A program made the position numbers and the translations under genes. This document shows positions 8,636-16,253 of a stretch of DNA of 40,175 bases, one piece after another. The DNA is taken from the NCBI GenBank assembly GCA_947459185.1, contig CANHCU010000020.1, positions 1 through 40,175 of the forward strand. Direction: 5' to 3'. This stretch comes from Planctomycetaceae bacterium (GTDB lineage Bacteria > Planctomycetota > Planctomycetia > Pirellulales > UBA1268). How positions within the stretch are numbered: the stretch's first letter is position 1; each line of letters opens with the position of its first letter. The notes beneath the pieces were generated by a model, which saw only the letters and a list, made by a program, of their open reading frames with translations, was not told the origin of the DNA and did not search any database.

Positions 8636-9724
8636 ATGCGGGCAGCCATCATCGGCATCGGGGCGATCGCGAAGATGCACGCTCGGGCCCTCGGCGACAT
8701 CGACGGTGTGGACCTCGTAGCGGCGACCTGCCGCACCGAGGAGAAGGGGCGGGCGTTTGGGCAGGAGTTTGGCTGCAGCTGGTATGGCGATGCCGACGCC
8801 ATGCTCGAGGCGGAGCGGCCCGATTTCGTCACGGTGGCCACGCCATCGGGTGCCCATCTCGACGCCGTGCTCGCCGCCGCCCGGCATGGCGTGCATGTAA
8901 TCTGCGAGAAGCCGCTCGAGATTTCGCTCGAACGGATCGATCAGGTGCTGGCGGCGACGAGGCAGGCCGGCATCACGCTTGGCGCCATTTTTCCACAGCG
9001 TTTCAACCCCGTGGTGCAGGCGGTGCACGAGGCCGCGGCGGCTGGTCGCTTCGGGCCGCTGGCGATCGCGGCCAGCTATGTGCCGTGGTGGCGGGACGAC
9101 GCCTATTACGGTCCGGGCCGCTGGCAGGGCACGAAGGCGCTCGATGGCGGCGGCGCGGTGATGAACCAGTCGATCCACGGCGTGGACGCGGTGCAGTGGA
9201 TCGCCGGAGCCTCGATGCCCGACCTTACGCCGGGCGAGAATCCGGTCGAAAGCGTCGTGGCGTTTTCAGCCGTGCGGGCGCACGACGTGAAGCGACTGGA
9301 GGTCGAGGACACCTGTGTGGCGATCCTGCGATTCAAAAATGGCGGGCTCGGTCAGCTGCTGGCCGCGACGAGCCTCTATCCGGGGCAGATGCGCCGGTTT
9401 CTCTTCGGGGGCCGCGACGGCACGGCTGAGATCCTGGAGGAGCAACTGACGACCTGGCGGTTTCGCGAGGAGGCGGCTGCCGATGCGGCCACGCGGGAAC
9501 GGTTTGGCGGGGTGAGCAGCACGACGGGGGGCGCGGCCGATCCGATGGCGATCAACTACTCCTGCCACACCCGCAACTTCGCCGACTTCATCGCGGCTCT
9601 GCGGGCGGGTCGTGCACCGGCGCTCGATGGCCTCGAGGGCCGCAAGGCGGTGGCCATCGTGGAAGCCTGTTACGAATCGGCCCGCACCGGTCAGGCCGCG
9701 ATGGTCCGCGAATCGCCCCGATGA
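8636..9724 (+). CDS. Gfo/Idh/MocA family NAD(P)-dependent oxidoreductase
   Basis: This 362-residue cytoplasmic protein opens with a Rossmann dinucleotide site (AAIIGIGAIAKMHARAL) and has the family signature CEKPLE at about residues 87-92, whose Lys contacts substrate and cofactor. The C-terminal half is the usual alpha/beta substrate domain (for example GGAVMNQSIHGVDAVQWI). Members oxidise or reduce sugars, inositols or their derivatives, and the exact substrate cannot be read from sequence. No signal peptide is present, unlike the second Gfo/Idh protein near 34 kb. GGAAGGGAAGGA upstream of the ATG is a strong ribosome site. It lies 46 bases after the pyrophosphatase gene and 12 bases before the TOPRIM gene, so the three may be co-transcribed. 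Confidence 0.92.
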   Translation: MRAAIIGIGAIAKMHARALGDIDGVDLVAATCRTEEKGRAFGQEFGCSWYGDADAMLEAERPDFVTVATPSGAHLDAVLAAARHGVHVICEKPLEISLERIDQVLAATRQAGITLGAIFPQRFNPVVQAVHEAAAAGRFGPLAIAASYVPWWRDDAYYGPGRWQGTKALDGGGAVMNQSIHGVDAVQWIAGASMPDLTPGENPVESVVAFSAVRAHDVKRLEVEDTCVAILRFKNGGLGQLLAATSLYPGQMRRFLFGGRDGTAEILEEQLTTWRFREEAAADAATRERFGGVSSTTGGAADPMAINYSCHTRNFADFIAALRAGRAPALDGLEGRKAVAIVEACYESARTGQAAMVRESPR

Positions 9725-9736
9725 CAAGATGACCCG

Positions 9737-10423
9737 ATGACCAGGCCATATTCCTCGGGGCCAGTGCAGATCGACGACTGTGCGCTGCATGGGGCCGGAT
9801 CGCATGCGCAGGCGGGAGTCGTGCCGGAACTCTTTGTGGTGGAGGGGGAGTCGGCGGCGTTGGCCGTGACACGCGTCCGGGATGCCACGACCCAGGCGGT
9901 GATCGCGATGCAGGGCAAGCCGCTCAATGCGGTCAGGGCGACGGAGAAGAAACTGGCGGCGCACCCGCTCTTCACGGCGCTCACCGACAGCCTCGGCACC
10001 GGCCGAGGCAACGCGTTCGACCTGACCAAACTCCGGTATGCACGGGTGCTCCTGCTGATGGATCCCGATGCCGACGGCATCCACTGCGGCGTGCTGATGC
10101 TGATGTTCTTTTATCGATGGATGCGGCCGCTGCTCGACGGCGGCCATGTCGAGATCGTGCGGCCACCCTGGGGCGAGGTGGTGCCGGCGGACGGCACGCC
10201 GCCTCGGCATGCCTGTTCCGAGGCAGAGTTTCAGGCTCTTTCCGACGCCGTCCGCGCACGGGGGCCGGCGACTGCCCGCCGGTTTCGGGGGCTGGCCGCC
10301 ATCGAGCCGCAGCTGCTGCTGGCGGCCTGCATTGCGCCGGCCACGCGGCGGACCGACCGGATCAGCACCGCGGAGGCCGCGGCGATGATCGAGATGTTTG
10401 GTTCACTCGATGATGCGACATGA
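9737..10423 (+). CDS. Free-standing GyrB/ParE-like TOPRIM domain protein
   Basis: The 228-residue protein matches only the TOPRIM part of type IIA topoisomerase B subunits. ELFVVEGESA (Glu36) corresponds to GyrB LYLVEGDSAGG, MQGKPLN (Lys61) to LRGKILN, and LLLMDPDADGIH (Asp109, Asp111, Asp113) to the GyrB DxDxDG metal site. The following LMLMFFYRWMRPLLDGGHVEI matches the GyrB tail. The GHKL ATPase and transducer domains are entirely absent, and residues 145-228 do not resemble GyrB. All acidic TOPRIM ligands are kept, so the domain is not obviously dead. It might bind Mg, nick DNA, partner another topoisomerase subunit, or be a retained fragment. It follows the Gfo/Idh gene by 12 bases, probably in the same transcript. 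Confidence 0.82.
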   Translation: MTRPYSSGPVQIDDCALHGAGSHAQAGVVPELFVVEGESAALAVTRVRDATTQAVIAMQGKPLNAVRATEKKLAAHPLFTALTDSLGTGRGNAFDLTKLRYARVLLLMDPDADGIHCGVLMLMFFYRWMRPLLDGGHVEIVRPPWGEVVPADGTPPRHACSEAEFQALSDAVRARGPATARRFRGLAAIEPQLLLAACIAPATRRTDRISTAEAAAMIEMFGSLDDAT

Positions 10424-10482
10424 TCAGGCAGGACATGTTTCAAGTGGCCGCACGTTTTTAACTTGTCCGTGCTCCACCGTGG

Positions 10483-10503
10483 CCGCAAGTTTTCAACTTG
10501 CGG
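10483..10503. terminator. Hairpin between convergent genes
   Basis: CCGCAAGTT and AACTTGCGG form a perfect 9-bp stem with a 3-base loop. It lies between the convergent TOPRIM and COG3014-like lipoprotein genes. A related imperfect copy (GTGGCCGCACGTTTTTAACT) starts 36 bases earlier, at about 10444. The symmetry suits bidirectional termination, though T-tracts are weak. Confidence 0.5.
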
Positions 10504-10520
10504 AGTCGGTGTCGCGTCTT

Positions 10521-10541
10521 TGACAAGAATAAATCTTGTCA
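10521..10541. terminator. Second hairpin between convergent genes
   Basis: TGACAAGA and TCTTGTCA pair as a perfect 8-bp stem around a 5-base ATAAA loop, 17 bases beyond the end of the leftward lipoprotein gene. It is a probable terminator for that gene or for read-through from the left. Confidence 0.5.
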
Positions 10542-10558
10542 CCACATGAGGAAACACC

Positions 10559-11905
10559 CTACGGGCTGTTGGTGAGCGGGCGTCCGACGAAGCCCGCGTC
10601 GGTGGCCTGCACGAGCAGGTAGGTGTTGCGGCCGTCGCCTACCGTGACAGACTGCGGCACGGGCGGGCCGAGCGGCTGACCTTGACGATCGAGCGGCCGC
10701 AGCAGGAGCGTGTGCGTGCCGACAGGCAGTTCCAGCCGCATCGTCTGGATGCGGTCGGGCAGGAGGCTCCAGCACCTCGTGTCGGCGTTTTCCGACGCCT
10801 CCCAGGCGATCCCCGCCACGTCGAGGGCCAGCGACGGCAGCCCCTCACGCATGCCCAGCCCCTGCTTGACGCCGTAGATCGTTCCTTTTTTGACGGTGCG
10901 ACGGGCCACGGCCCGTGCCAGGCAATACGGCAGCAATGCCTCCTGCTGGCGGAGGGCCATCTGCGAGACATCGGTGATTGTCTCCGTCTGCCCGGCCGCC
11001 CAGTCGCCCAGCGTCACCTGCACGCTTCCGGCAGCGCCCGGTGCGGCAACGATCCGCGGCAGCTTGATCGGCGCGATCGTGGGGGGCAGCGTCGTTCCCA
11101 TCTGCGTGCTGAGGATCTGATCGGCGATGAGGAGTGACGTGCTCGTCGGCATCTCCTCCACCTCCGCCTTGAACGGTCCATGGCCGACCAGCGCGAAGAC
11201 GTGGACCACGCCGTGGCCGCGGCGGGAGTGGCTGCCGCCGGCGGCCCGCGCCAGATGGCCGCGGCCCGGCCCGAAGTCGGGCTGCCAGTTGACCACCAGC
11301 TGAAACTGTCGGGCGGCATCGTCGTAGTCGCGGTGCGTCTCCTCGCGGATGATGCCGCGGAGGTAGGGGGCGAGGGCGACCTGCTGGTAGCCGGCCTTGG
11401 GATTCGTGCCGTCGGGCCTGGCGGCCGCCGCCACGATTCGCTGCTGCTTGTCGATCACCTGCAGGCTGTAGGCCTCGGCGTCATCGCCGTCCTGTACGAG
11501 GTTGGCAAGGGCCAGCATCGCCCGCAGGAGCACCTTCTCGTAGTCTTCGCCGTGGTAGGCCCGGGCGTCGTCGTCGCTGAGCATGCTCCACGTCGTTTCG
11601 GCGGGGCTCTCTTCTTCGAGATGCTCGAAGCTGTCGCGGACCAGGCGGAGCATCTGTTCGGCGTCGGCGGGCCGGCCGTCTGCGAGCGTGACCATGGCCC
11701 GGTCGAGCAGCAGCAGGTCTTCCTCGCTCGACCGCTGTTCGAGCTCATGGGCGATCAGCCTGTCGGCCTCGGCAACATCACCCCGCTGGAACGCCGCCCG
11801 CACCGGCTGCAGGCGGATCATGTGCGTCGCGCAGCCTGTGAGGGCCAGTGCGACGACAAGTACGGGCAGACTGGCACACAGCCGCCGGATCTGAGGCGAA
11901 CTCAT
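10559..11905 (-). CDS. COG3014-like lipoprotein with TPR-like N-terminus
   Basis: From the ATG at 11905 this is a 448-residue protein with a lipoprotein signal ending in LALTGC (Cys25). Residues 30-230 are helical and TPR-like (repeated AD..I..EL / AE..L segments, then YLRGIIREETHRDYDDAARQFQLV). A beta-rich domain follows with LPPTIAPIKLPRIV and a C-terminal LPVGTHTLLLRPLD segment. This layout matches the uncharacterised COG3014 family. An ATG nine codons upstream is possible, but the 11905 start overlaps the stop of the upstream lipoprotein gene as ATGA, so coupling is likely. The pairing with an LpoB-like lipoprotein suggests a role at the envelope, perhaps in peptidoglycan synthesis control. 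That role is inferred from context only. Confidence 0.82.
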   Translation of the reverse strand: MSSPQIRRLCASLPVLVVALALTGCATHMIRLQPVRAAFQRGDVAEADRLIAHELEQRSSEEDLLLLDRAMVTLADGRPADAEQMLRLVRDSFEHLEEESPAETTWSMLSDDDARAYHGEDYEKVLLRAMLALANLVQDGDDAEAYSLQVIDKQQRIVAAAARPDGTNPKAGYQQVALAPYLRGIIREETHRDYDDAARQFQLVVNWQPDFGPGRGHLARAAGGSHSRRGHGVVHVFALVGHGPFKAEVEEMPTSTSLLIADQILSTQMGTTLPPTIAPIKLPRIVAAPGAAGSVQVTLGDWAAGQTETITDVSQMALRQQEALLPYCLARAVARRTVKKGTIYGVKQGLGMREGLPSLALDVAGIAWEASENADTRCWSLLPDRIQTMRLELPVGTHTLLLRPLDRQGQPLGPPVPQSVTVGDGRNTYLLVQATDAGFVGRPLTNSP

Positions 11906-12630
11906 GGCGCCAGCGGATTGGTGGCCCGCCACCGGCTCAGGCGGCTGTGGTGGTAGCCCTTGCTGAGTTCGGCCGACTGCTTGTCGTAGGTGCCCGTACC
12001 GACCTCGACCAGCTCCAGCGTCAGCACGTAGTCTCGCTGGTAGTCGCGGTTTTCGCGGGTGGTGCCGGAAGTGATCGTGGCGTAGAGCAGGTAGTCGATC
12101 GGCTGGCCCTGCTGTTCCATGTGGCCGGCAAAGCTCCGCATGTGCTCGGGCACGAGCAGTTGATCGGGCCGCAGGCGGGTGTCGCGGAGGCCGGCATCGA
12201 CGAAGCGTCGATTCACCGACTGAAAGACGCTCGATTCGAGGATGCGGCTGTCGATAGACTGGTAGATCTGCTCCTTGAAATCACCGATGTCCTCGGCGCT
12301 CTTGTTCTCGACGCCGACGAAGCAGATTCGTCGGGTCGGCGGCGGAAGTGGCTCGGCTCCCTCCGCATACGACACTTGCTGGACGGCCGAATCGACATGC
12401 CTGGCGAGGAGTTTCGCGACGGCATCGTTCACCAGCGGAGTGAAGGTCTCCTGCCCGGCCTGATGGCTGCCGATCATGGCGTCTTCGCCCGGCATCATCA
12501 CGCGGGCAAACTGCATGCTCCGGCAGCCGGCGGCGGCCAGTGCAGGAATCGCCAGCGGCGCAAGGCTCCACCGAATGAAACTGCGGCGGTCGAGTTGGGC
12601 TGGTGGATGCGGTCGGTCGACGGGTCTCAT
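11902..12630 (-). CDS. LpoB-like lipoprotein (penicillin-binding-protein activator family)
   Basis: This is a 242-residue lipoprotein. The N-terminus has DRRSFIRW followed by a hydrophobic stretch and the lipobox LAAAGC (Cys36), so it may be exported by Tat as well as lipidated. The core RICFVGVENKSAEDIGDFKEQI, then SVFQSVNRRFVDAG and YLLYATITS, resembles LpoB/COG3417, in which a short strand (VAVLPFENK-like) is followed by the GNA1162/TolB-N-like fold. E. coli LpoB activates PBP1B from the outer membrane. No PBP lies in this window, so activation of a partner is a family-based guess. AAGGAAG precedes the ATG. It is the first gene of a two-gene unit with the COG3014-like lipoprotein. Confidence 0.8.
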   Translation of the reverse strand: MRPVDRPHPPAQLDRRSFIRWSLAPLAIPALAAAGCRSMQFARVMMPGEDAMIGSHQAGQETFTPLVNDAVAKLLARHVDSAVQQVSYAEGAEPLPPPTRRICFVGVENKSAEDIGDFKEQIYQSIDSRILESSVFQSVNRRFVDAGLRDTRLRPDQLLVPEHMRSFAGHMEQQGQPIDYLLYATITSGTTRENRDYQRDYVLTLELVEVGTGTYDKQSAELSKGYHHSRLSRWRATNPLAP

Positions 12631-12701
12631 CTTCCTTCTCCCTTACGCGCGATGGGGGCGGGGAGAATACCGTCGTCCCTGGTCGCGAACGAGATCGAAA
12701 A

Positions 12702-12774
12702 GGTGCCAGCCACCAAATTTGGGCAATCTGGGTGACCTGCTTGCCTGGGCTACCCAAACTTGGTGGCGGGCACC
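12702..12774. repeat. GGTGCC-type inverted repeat element, complete copy
   Basis: The left arm (12702-12723) begins GGTGCCAGCCACCAAATTTG and the right arm (12753-12774) ends TTGGTGGCGGGCACC. The arms are reverse complements over 22 bases with two mismatches, separated by 29 bases. A T-run follows the right arm. The element lies between the LpoB-like and Uma2 genes. Related half-sites occur at about 33156-33232 and 39311-39324, so this is a dispersed REP/MITE-like family. No transposase is encoded inside. Confidence 0.7.
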
Positions 12775-12785
12775 GTTTTTTTGGG

Positions 12786-13385
12786 CTAGGGCAGGAGCGA
12801 GCCGAGCGTGAGCGACACTCCGGCGAGCGGTTCGCGGCCGGCCATTGCTCCGCCGCACGCAAGCGGTTCTGTCGGCTCCACCAGATCCTGCTCCGCATAC
12901 CGCCCGCCTTCAGGCCGGCAAAACCGGTGCGCGCGGCGGGTGGCCGCGTCGATCACCCACACCTCGGGGATGCCGTGCGCCGCATAGAGCGGCACCTTCA
13001 CGCTGAGGTCGAACGCCAGGCTCGTGTCTGCCACCTCGATGACCAGCATGACGTCGGCAGGCCCCGGGTGCGCCGTGCTGTAGAAATCCTGCCGCGATTT
13101 GAGAACCGCGATGTCGGGTTGCGGCTGGCTCACATCATCGAGGGCAAGGGGATCCTGCACTCCGAGCAATGCGATCCCTCCGATGCGAGACTCGAGAAAC
13201 TTTGTGATCGCACGCACGAGCGCGGCGTGCAGGCTGCCGATGGGCGACATGTCGATGATCTCTCCGTCGATCAGTTCGACCCTGCCCTCGGCCGCGATAA
13301 TCCCCGTCTCGCCCATCCGCCGGTAGTCGGCCACGGTGAGGCGATGCCGCGACGGAGCAGAAATGTCGGCGGGCAGCGTGGCCAT
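12786..13385 (-). CDS. Uma2 family endonuclease-like protein (DUF820)
   Basis: The 199-residue protein has the Uma2/DUF820 restriction-endonuclease-like fold. RLTVADYRRMGETGII is followed by VELIDGEIIDMSPIGSLHAALV. Then come QPQPDIAVLK (the Asp-x(n)-ExK-type core), DVMLVIEVADTSLAFDLSVKVPLYAAHGIPEVWVID, and a conserved tail with VEPTEPLA. The Pro-Asp in QPDIAV and Glu in IEVAD with Lys in VKVPLY are the expected metal-site residues. The family is expanded in cyanobacteria and planctomycetes, and its biological role is not established. The gene is monocistronic and leftward. A strong palindrome lies about 155 bases upstream at 13540-13559. Repeat DNA sits just past its 3' end. Confidence 0.9.
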   Translation of the reverse strand: MATLPADISAPSRHRLTVADYRRMGETGIIAAEGRVELIDGEIIDMSPIGSLHAALVRAITKFLESRIGGIALLGVQDPLALDDVSQPQPDIAVLKSRQDFYSTAHPGPADVMLVIEVADTSLAFDLSVKVPLYAAHGIPEVWVIDAATRRAHRFCRPEGGRYAEQDLVEPTEPLACGGAMAGREPLAGVSLTLGSLLP

Positions 13386-13539
13386 GGTGTCGATTCCGGG
13401 GTATCGATTCCAACAAGGTGGTTGGCTGAGGGGAGCGCGGCCCGAGCAGACACGGACGCCTCACGACACTCTATCGTACGGCAGCCGCTGGATGGAACTG
13501 GTCATAGCACGCAAGCAAACAACCGCAAGAACGGCATAG

Positions 13540-13559
13540 AAGTATACAGACGTATACTT
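13540..13559. promoter_or_regulatory. Perfect 8-bp palindrome AAGTATAC-N4-GTATACTT
   Basis: This A+T-rich perfect inverted repeat with a 4-base spacer stands out in G+C-rich DNA. It lies in the 229-base gap between the FecR gene end and the Uma2 gene start, both leftward. It could be an operator for Uma2 or a transcript-end hairpin for the FecR gene. No T-tract follows it in the leftward direction. Confidence 0.45.
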
Positions 13560-13614
13560 ATTTTGTCAATCCGCCGCGTCAGCCCACATCCAGCGGTTGC
13601 CGCCAGCCGGAGCA

Positions 13615-15165
13615 TCACTCGGCGGCGTAGACGTCGATCTCGCCGAAAAAGGTGTTGAAGCTCTGGTCGCTCCCATCGTGGTTCCGTCCGCTGGTCGGCT
13701 GCACAATCCAGAGCAAGTGACGAAACCGTCCCAGCGATCCGCGAGCCGACGATATCGACGATGCCTGCTGGGCTGGCCGCTGGACACCGGAAAGCCCGAA
13801 ATAGTCGTCCGAATTGACCCGGGCGATGAGTGTCCAGCCCGACTCGGCAGGCGACTCGCCACGTTCGGGCGGCTCATCGCCGGCGAATCCATACAGAACG
13901 TAATTCTGCGCTGCCCGCTCCCGATGCGCCGCGCGGAGCGGATCACTGAAACCCTCGTTCATGCACAGATGCCACGAATAGACGTTGATCTTTGCAACGG
14001 ACACTGGGCCTCCGAGATCGAGGAGTAGCCCGCCGATCTCGTTGTCTGTGAAATAGACGCTTTCCGCCGGCGCGTCTGGTTTCGACTGTCCCTTGCCGTC
14101 GAGCATGATTTCCGGCCGGCCGCTCTGCGCTTTGCGGCCCTTGTACAGATGCCCTCGCACGCATCTGATCGTGGCCTTTCCCCGCGAGATGTCGGCGTCG
14201 TCGCCGGCAGATGGCGGCTCGATTGACGGAAACCGAAACGCCGGTGAATCGTCGCCGCTCTCGATCCTCGCCGTGACCTGGGCCGGCCCCGGCTCAACCG
14301 CGATCACGTCGCCGGCCTTCAGCAGATGCCGGGCAGGGCCTGAAGCTCCGGCGCCCGCTGCCAGGTGCACCTGCACCTCGCCACTGGTCACGCCAACCCG
14401 ACAGCGGCCGTCGAGCGTTGCCTCCGCGGTGAACTCGGTGCCAAGGTCAACGATGCTCGCCGTCCGCGTATGGATCGTGAACCCCTTCGCCTCTGGCGTG
14501 GACGCGATCACCTGCACCCGCCCCGCCGTCAGCCGAGCCGACTGTCGCGATTCCATCTCGAAGATCGCCGGGGCCGTGAGCCACACCGAGGCGCCGCAGA
14601 GGAAGTCGAGCCGCAGTCTACCGGTGGCCAGTGCAAACGTTTCTCCGGCGCGAATCGTATCGCCAACCGCATGGGCGACATCCGCCCCGACCCAGCCGAC
14701 GCCATCGACCTCGACGAGCTGGGCAACGATCGGCCGCACCATCGCAGGGGAAGAAGTGCCGGCCGGCACAGGGCGTGCGTCGACGCCCCCTTTGCCCAGC
14801 CAGTTCGGATACACAAACACAGTCGCCGCCAGCACAACGCCGGCCAGCACAACGCCGGCCAGCACCGCCGTCGTGCGGCCGATCGAGAGCCTGCCGATCG
14901 AAAATCCGGGGCGGGCCGTGTTGCCCAGCCCTGTTACCGTCTCGTCGTGTGCAGCCCCGGCATCTTCCGCCCGCAGCAGGTCGTGGACGAAAAACTCGTG
15001 GCCTGTCGCAAGCCGGGAGTGGATCTCTTTTTGCCACAGGTATTCGTCGAGGGCGGCGGGCTCGTCTCGCAAGACCACCGTCAGCTCGGTGAGCAGTTCC
15101 TCGCTTGCCGTGCCGTGGCAGGTGGCTGCGACGGCTGCGTCGAACTCGTCTGAAGGAAACCTCAT
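13615..15165 (-). CDS. FecR-domain membrane protein, probable anti-sigma/sensor partner of the ECF sigma factor
   Basis: From the ATG at 15165 the protein has 516 residues. Residues 1-60 are a short cytoplasmic anti-sigma-like segment (LLTELTVVLRDEPAALDEYLWQKEIHSRLA). A transmembrane helix follows at about 99-119 (LAGVVLAGVVLAATVFV). Next is a FecR domain at about 150-290 (FTIHTRTASIVDLGTEFTAE ... RVGVTSGEVQVHL) and an extracytoplasmic C-terminal domain of about 200 residues ending in NTFFGEIDVYAAE. The tail resembles the discoidin/jelly-roll-like domains seen in planctomycete FecR proteins. Its start overlaps the sigma gene stop (ATGA), so the two are co-translated. The likely role is to hold or release the sigma factor in response to an envelope signal. 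The ligand is unknown. Confidence 0.85.
   Translation of the reverse strand: MRFPSDEFDAAVAATCHGTASEELLTELTVVLRDEPAALDEYLWQKEIHSRLATGHEFFVHDLLRAEDAGAAHDETVTGLGNTARPGFSIGRLSIGRTTAVLAGVVLAGVVLAATVFVYPNWLGKGGVDARPVPAGTSSPAMVRPIVAQLVEVDGVGWVGADVAHAVGDTIRAGETFALATGRLRLDFLCGASVWLTAPAIFEMESRQSARLTAGRVQVIASTPEAKGFTIHTRTASIVDLGTEFTAEATLDGRCRVGVTSGEVQVHLAAGAGASGPARHLLKAGDVIAVEPGPAQVTARIESGDDSPAFRFPSIEPPSAGDDADISRGKATIRCVRGHLYKGRKAQSGRPEIMLDGKGQSKPDAPAESVYFTDNEIGGLLLDLGGPVSVAKINVYSWHLCMNEGFSDPLRAAHRERAAQNYVLYGFAGDEPPERGESPAESGWTLIARVNSDDYFGLSGVQRPAQQASSISSARGSLGRFRHLLWIVQPTSGRNHDGSDQSFNTFFGEIDVYAAE
14829..14858. repeat. 15-bp tandem repeat inside FecR transmembrane segment
   Basis: The unit CCAGCACAACGCCGG occurs twice in a row (14829-14843, 14844-14858), and a third partial unit (CCAGCAC) follows. 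On the coding strand it encodes the duplicated LAGVV stretch of the transmembrane helix. Slippage here would lengthen or shorten the helix by five residues without a frameshift. Confidence 0.6.
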
Positions 15166-15719
15166 GCGACGGCCTCCGCTCGCTCGGCCCGCTCGATGCA
15201 ATCCTGCAAGAGCCGGCGGATCCGCTGCATCGCCTTGTAGACCGCGTCGATGGTCCGGTGAGATTCCGCGGCGATTCTATCGACGCCGAGCTGCCGGAAG
15301 TAGTAGCCCTCGACGATCTGCCGCTGATCAGCAGGCAGCTTCTCCAGGCAGCCATCGAGGAACCGCAGCCGCGCATCCATCGCGGGCATCAGTTCAATCC
15401 GCCGCTTGGCGATCGACTCGGCCACATCGTCGGTCAGGATCGCCTGCCAGCGTTTCTTGCGGGCCAGCCACTGTTTGGTGATGTTAAGAGCAAACCGGCA
15501 GGCCAGGGGAGTGAAGGGCTGGGAGAGGTCGTATTGGTCGAACTTCTGCCAGAGCACGACAGCCGTCTGCTGCACCACCTCGCGAGCGTCTTCGAGGCTC
15601 GGCGTGATAGCCGCGACATACCGGAACAGTTCCTGCTCGCTGGCGAGAAAGAGCGCAAGAAACTGCTCCTGGGAGCGTTCTTGGGAGCGGTCAGCGGGGG
15701 TGGAAGTCTCTCTGGTCAT
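15162..15719 (-). CDS. ECF-type RNA polymerase sigma-70 factor (Rhodopirellula/Verrucomicrobium family)
   Basis: The 185-residue protein has sigma region 2 (FLASEQELFRYVAAITPSLEDAREVVQQTAVVLWQKFDQYD) and region 4 (FLDGCLEKLPADQRQIVEGYYFRQLGVDRIAAE ... AVYKAMQRIRRLLQDCI). No region 1 or 3 is present. The sequence fits the planctomycete/verrucomicrobial ECF group (TIGR02989-like), whose genes commonly sit beside FecR and DUF1501/DUF1553 genes. It directs RNA polymerase to specific promoters when freed by its partner. It is co-translated with the FecR gene downstream and divergent from the DUF1559-to-WD40 gene run, which is its most plausible target by position. No target promoter could be confirmed. 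Confidence 0.92.
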   Translation of the reverse strand: MTRETSTPADRSQERSQEQFLALFLASEQELFRYVAAITPSLEDAREVVQQTAVVLWQKFDQYDLSQPFTPLACRFALNITKQWLARKKRWQAILTDDVAESIAKRRIELMPAMDARLRFLDGCLEKLPADQRQIVEGYYFRQLGVDRIAAESHRTIDAVYKAMQRIRRLLQDCIERAERAEAVA

Positions 15720-16253
15720 GAACGTATCTATTCATCCCTCCGCCGGGCAACCGATTTTGGACACAGACCCCGGACACGAACCTCGAAAGATCGATCGATT
15801 CACGGCTGGACGACTACGGCCGGCCTACGTTGACCAGTCTCCGATAGACGGCCTTCAGGGCATCCGATCGTACTCGGCGTGTGTGCCGATTCATGGCCAC
15901 GCCAGACGATAGCCATGAACACGAAAGTGACGCAAAAGCGCATGAAGCCAAGCAGTTGCCGCCTCCAATACGACTGGCTACGCTTGTCAAGTGACCTGAC
16001 AGTGTGTCTGTGGCCTTGACTGGGGCATTGGGGGGGTGGGGGCAGAAAATCCCGGGGAAACGTCACTTTTGTCCAAAATTACGGTTTGCGTGGAGGGGAA
16101 TTGGGGAGCCGTCAAAAATCTCCCGCCCGGCAACGCAAGCAGCCGCGCCCGCAACGCCCGCGTCTCAAAACGCCCCGTCTCAAAACAGAACTTTTCAGGC
16201 CGGCATTTCTCTCTGCATCCCTTTTCTCTTCTCGTCATTCCAAAGGGCAGCCC
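15720..16253. promoter_or_regulatory. Divergent control region between sigma factor and DUF1559 operon
   Basis: This 534-base non-coding region separates the leftward sigma/FecR genes from the rightward operon. It holds a perfect 8-bp inverted repeat (TTCATGGC at 15890-15897, GCCATGAA at 15912-15919). A smaller one follows (TGTCA at 15985-15989, TGACA at 15997-16001). An 11-bp direct repeat CGTCTCAAAAC lies at 16161-16171 and 16176-16186, within 100 bases of the DUF1559 start. These are candidate regulator sites. No promoter boxes could be assigned with confidence. Open frames running through the region have no coding character or start support. Confidence 0.5.

Noticed and set aside
12603-13658. 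A 351-codon rightward open frame over the Uma2 gene and repeat
   Set aside because: It crosses the inverted repeat element and the antisense of Uma2, with no motif or ribosome site.
16016-16021. TTGACT as a -35 box for the DUF1559 operon
   Set aside because: No -10-like sequence occurs at a suitable distance; the following bases are G-rich.
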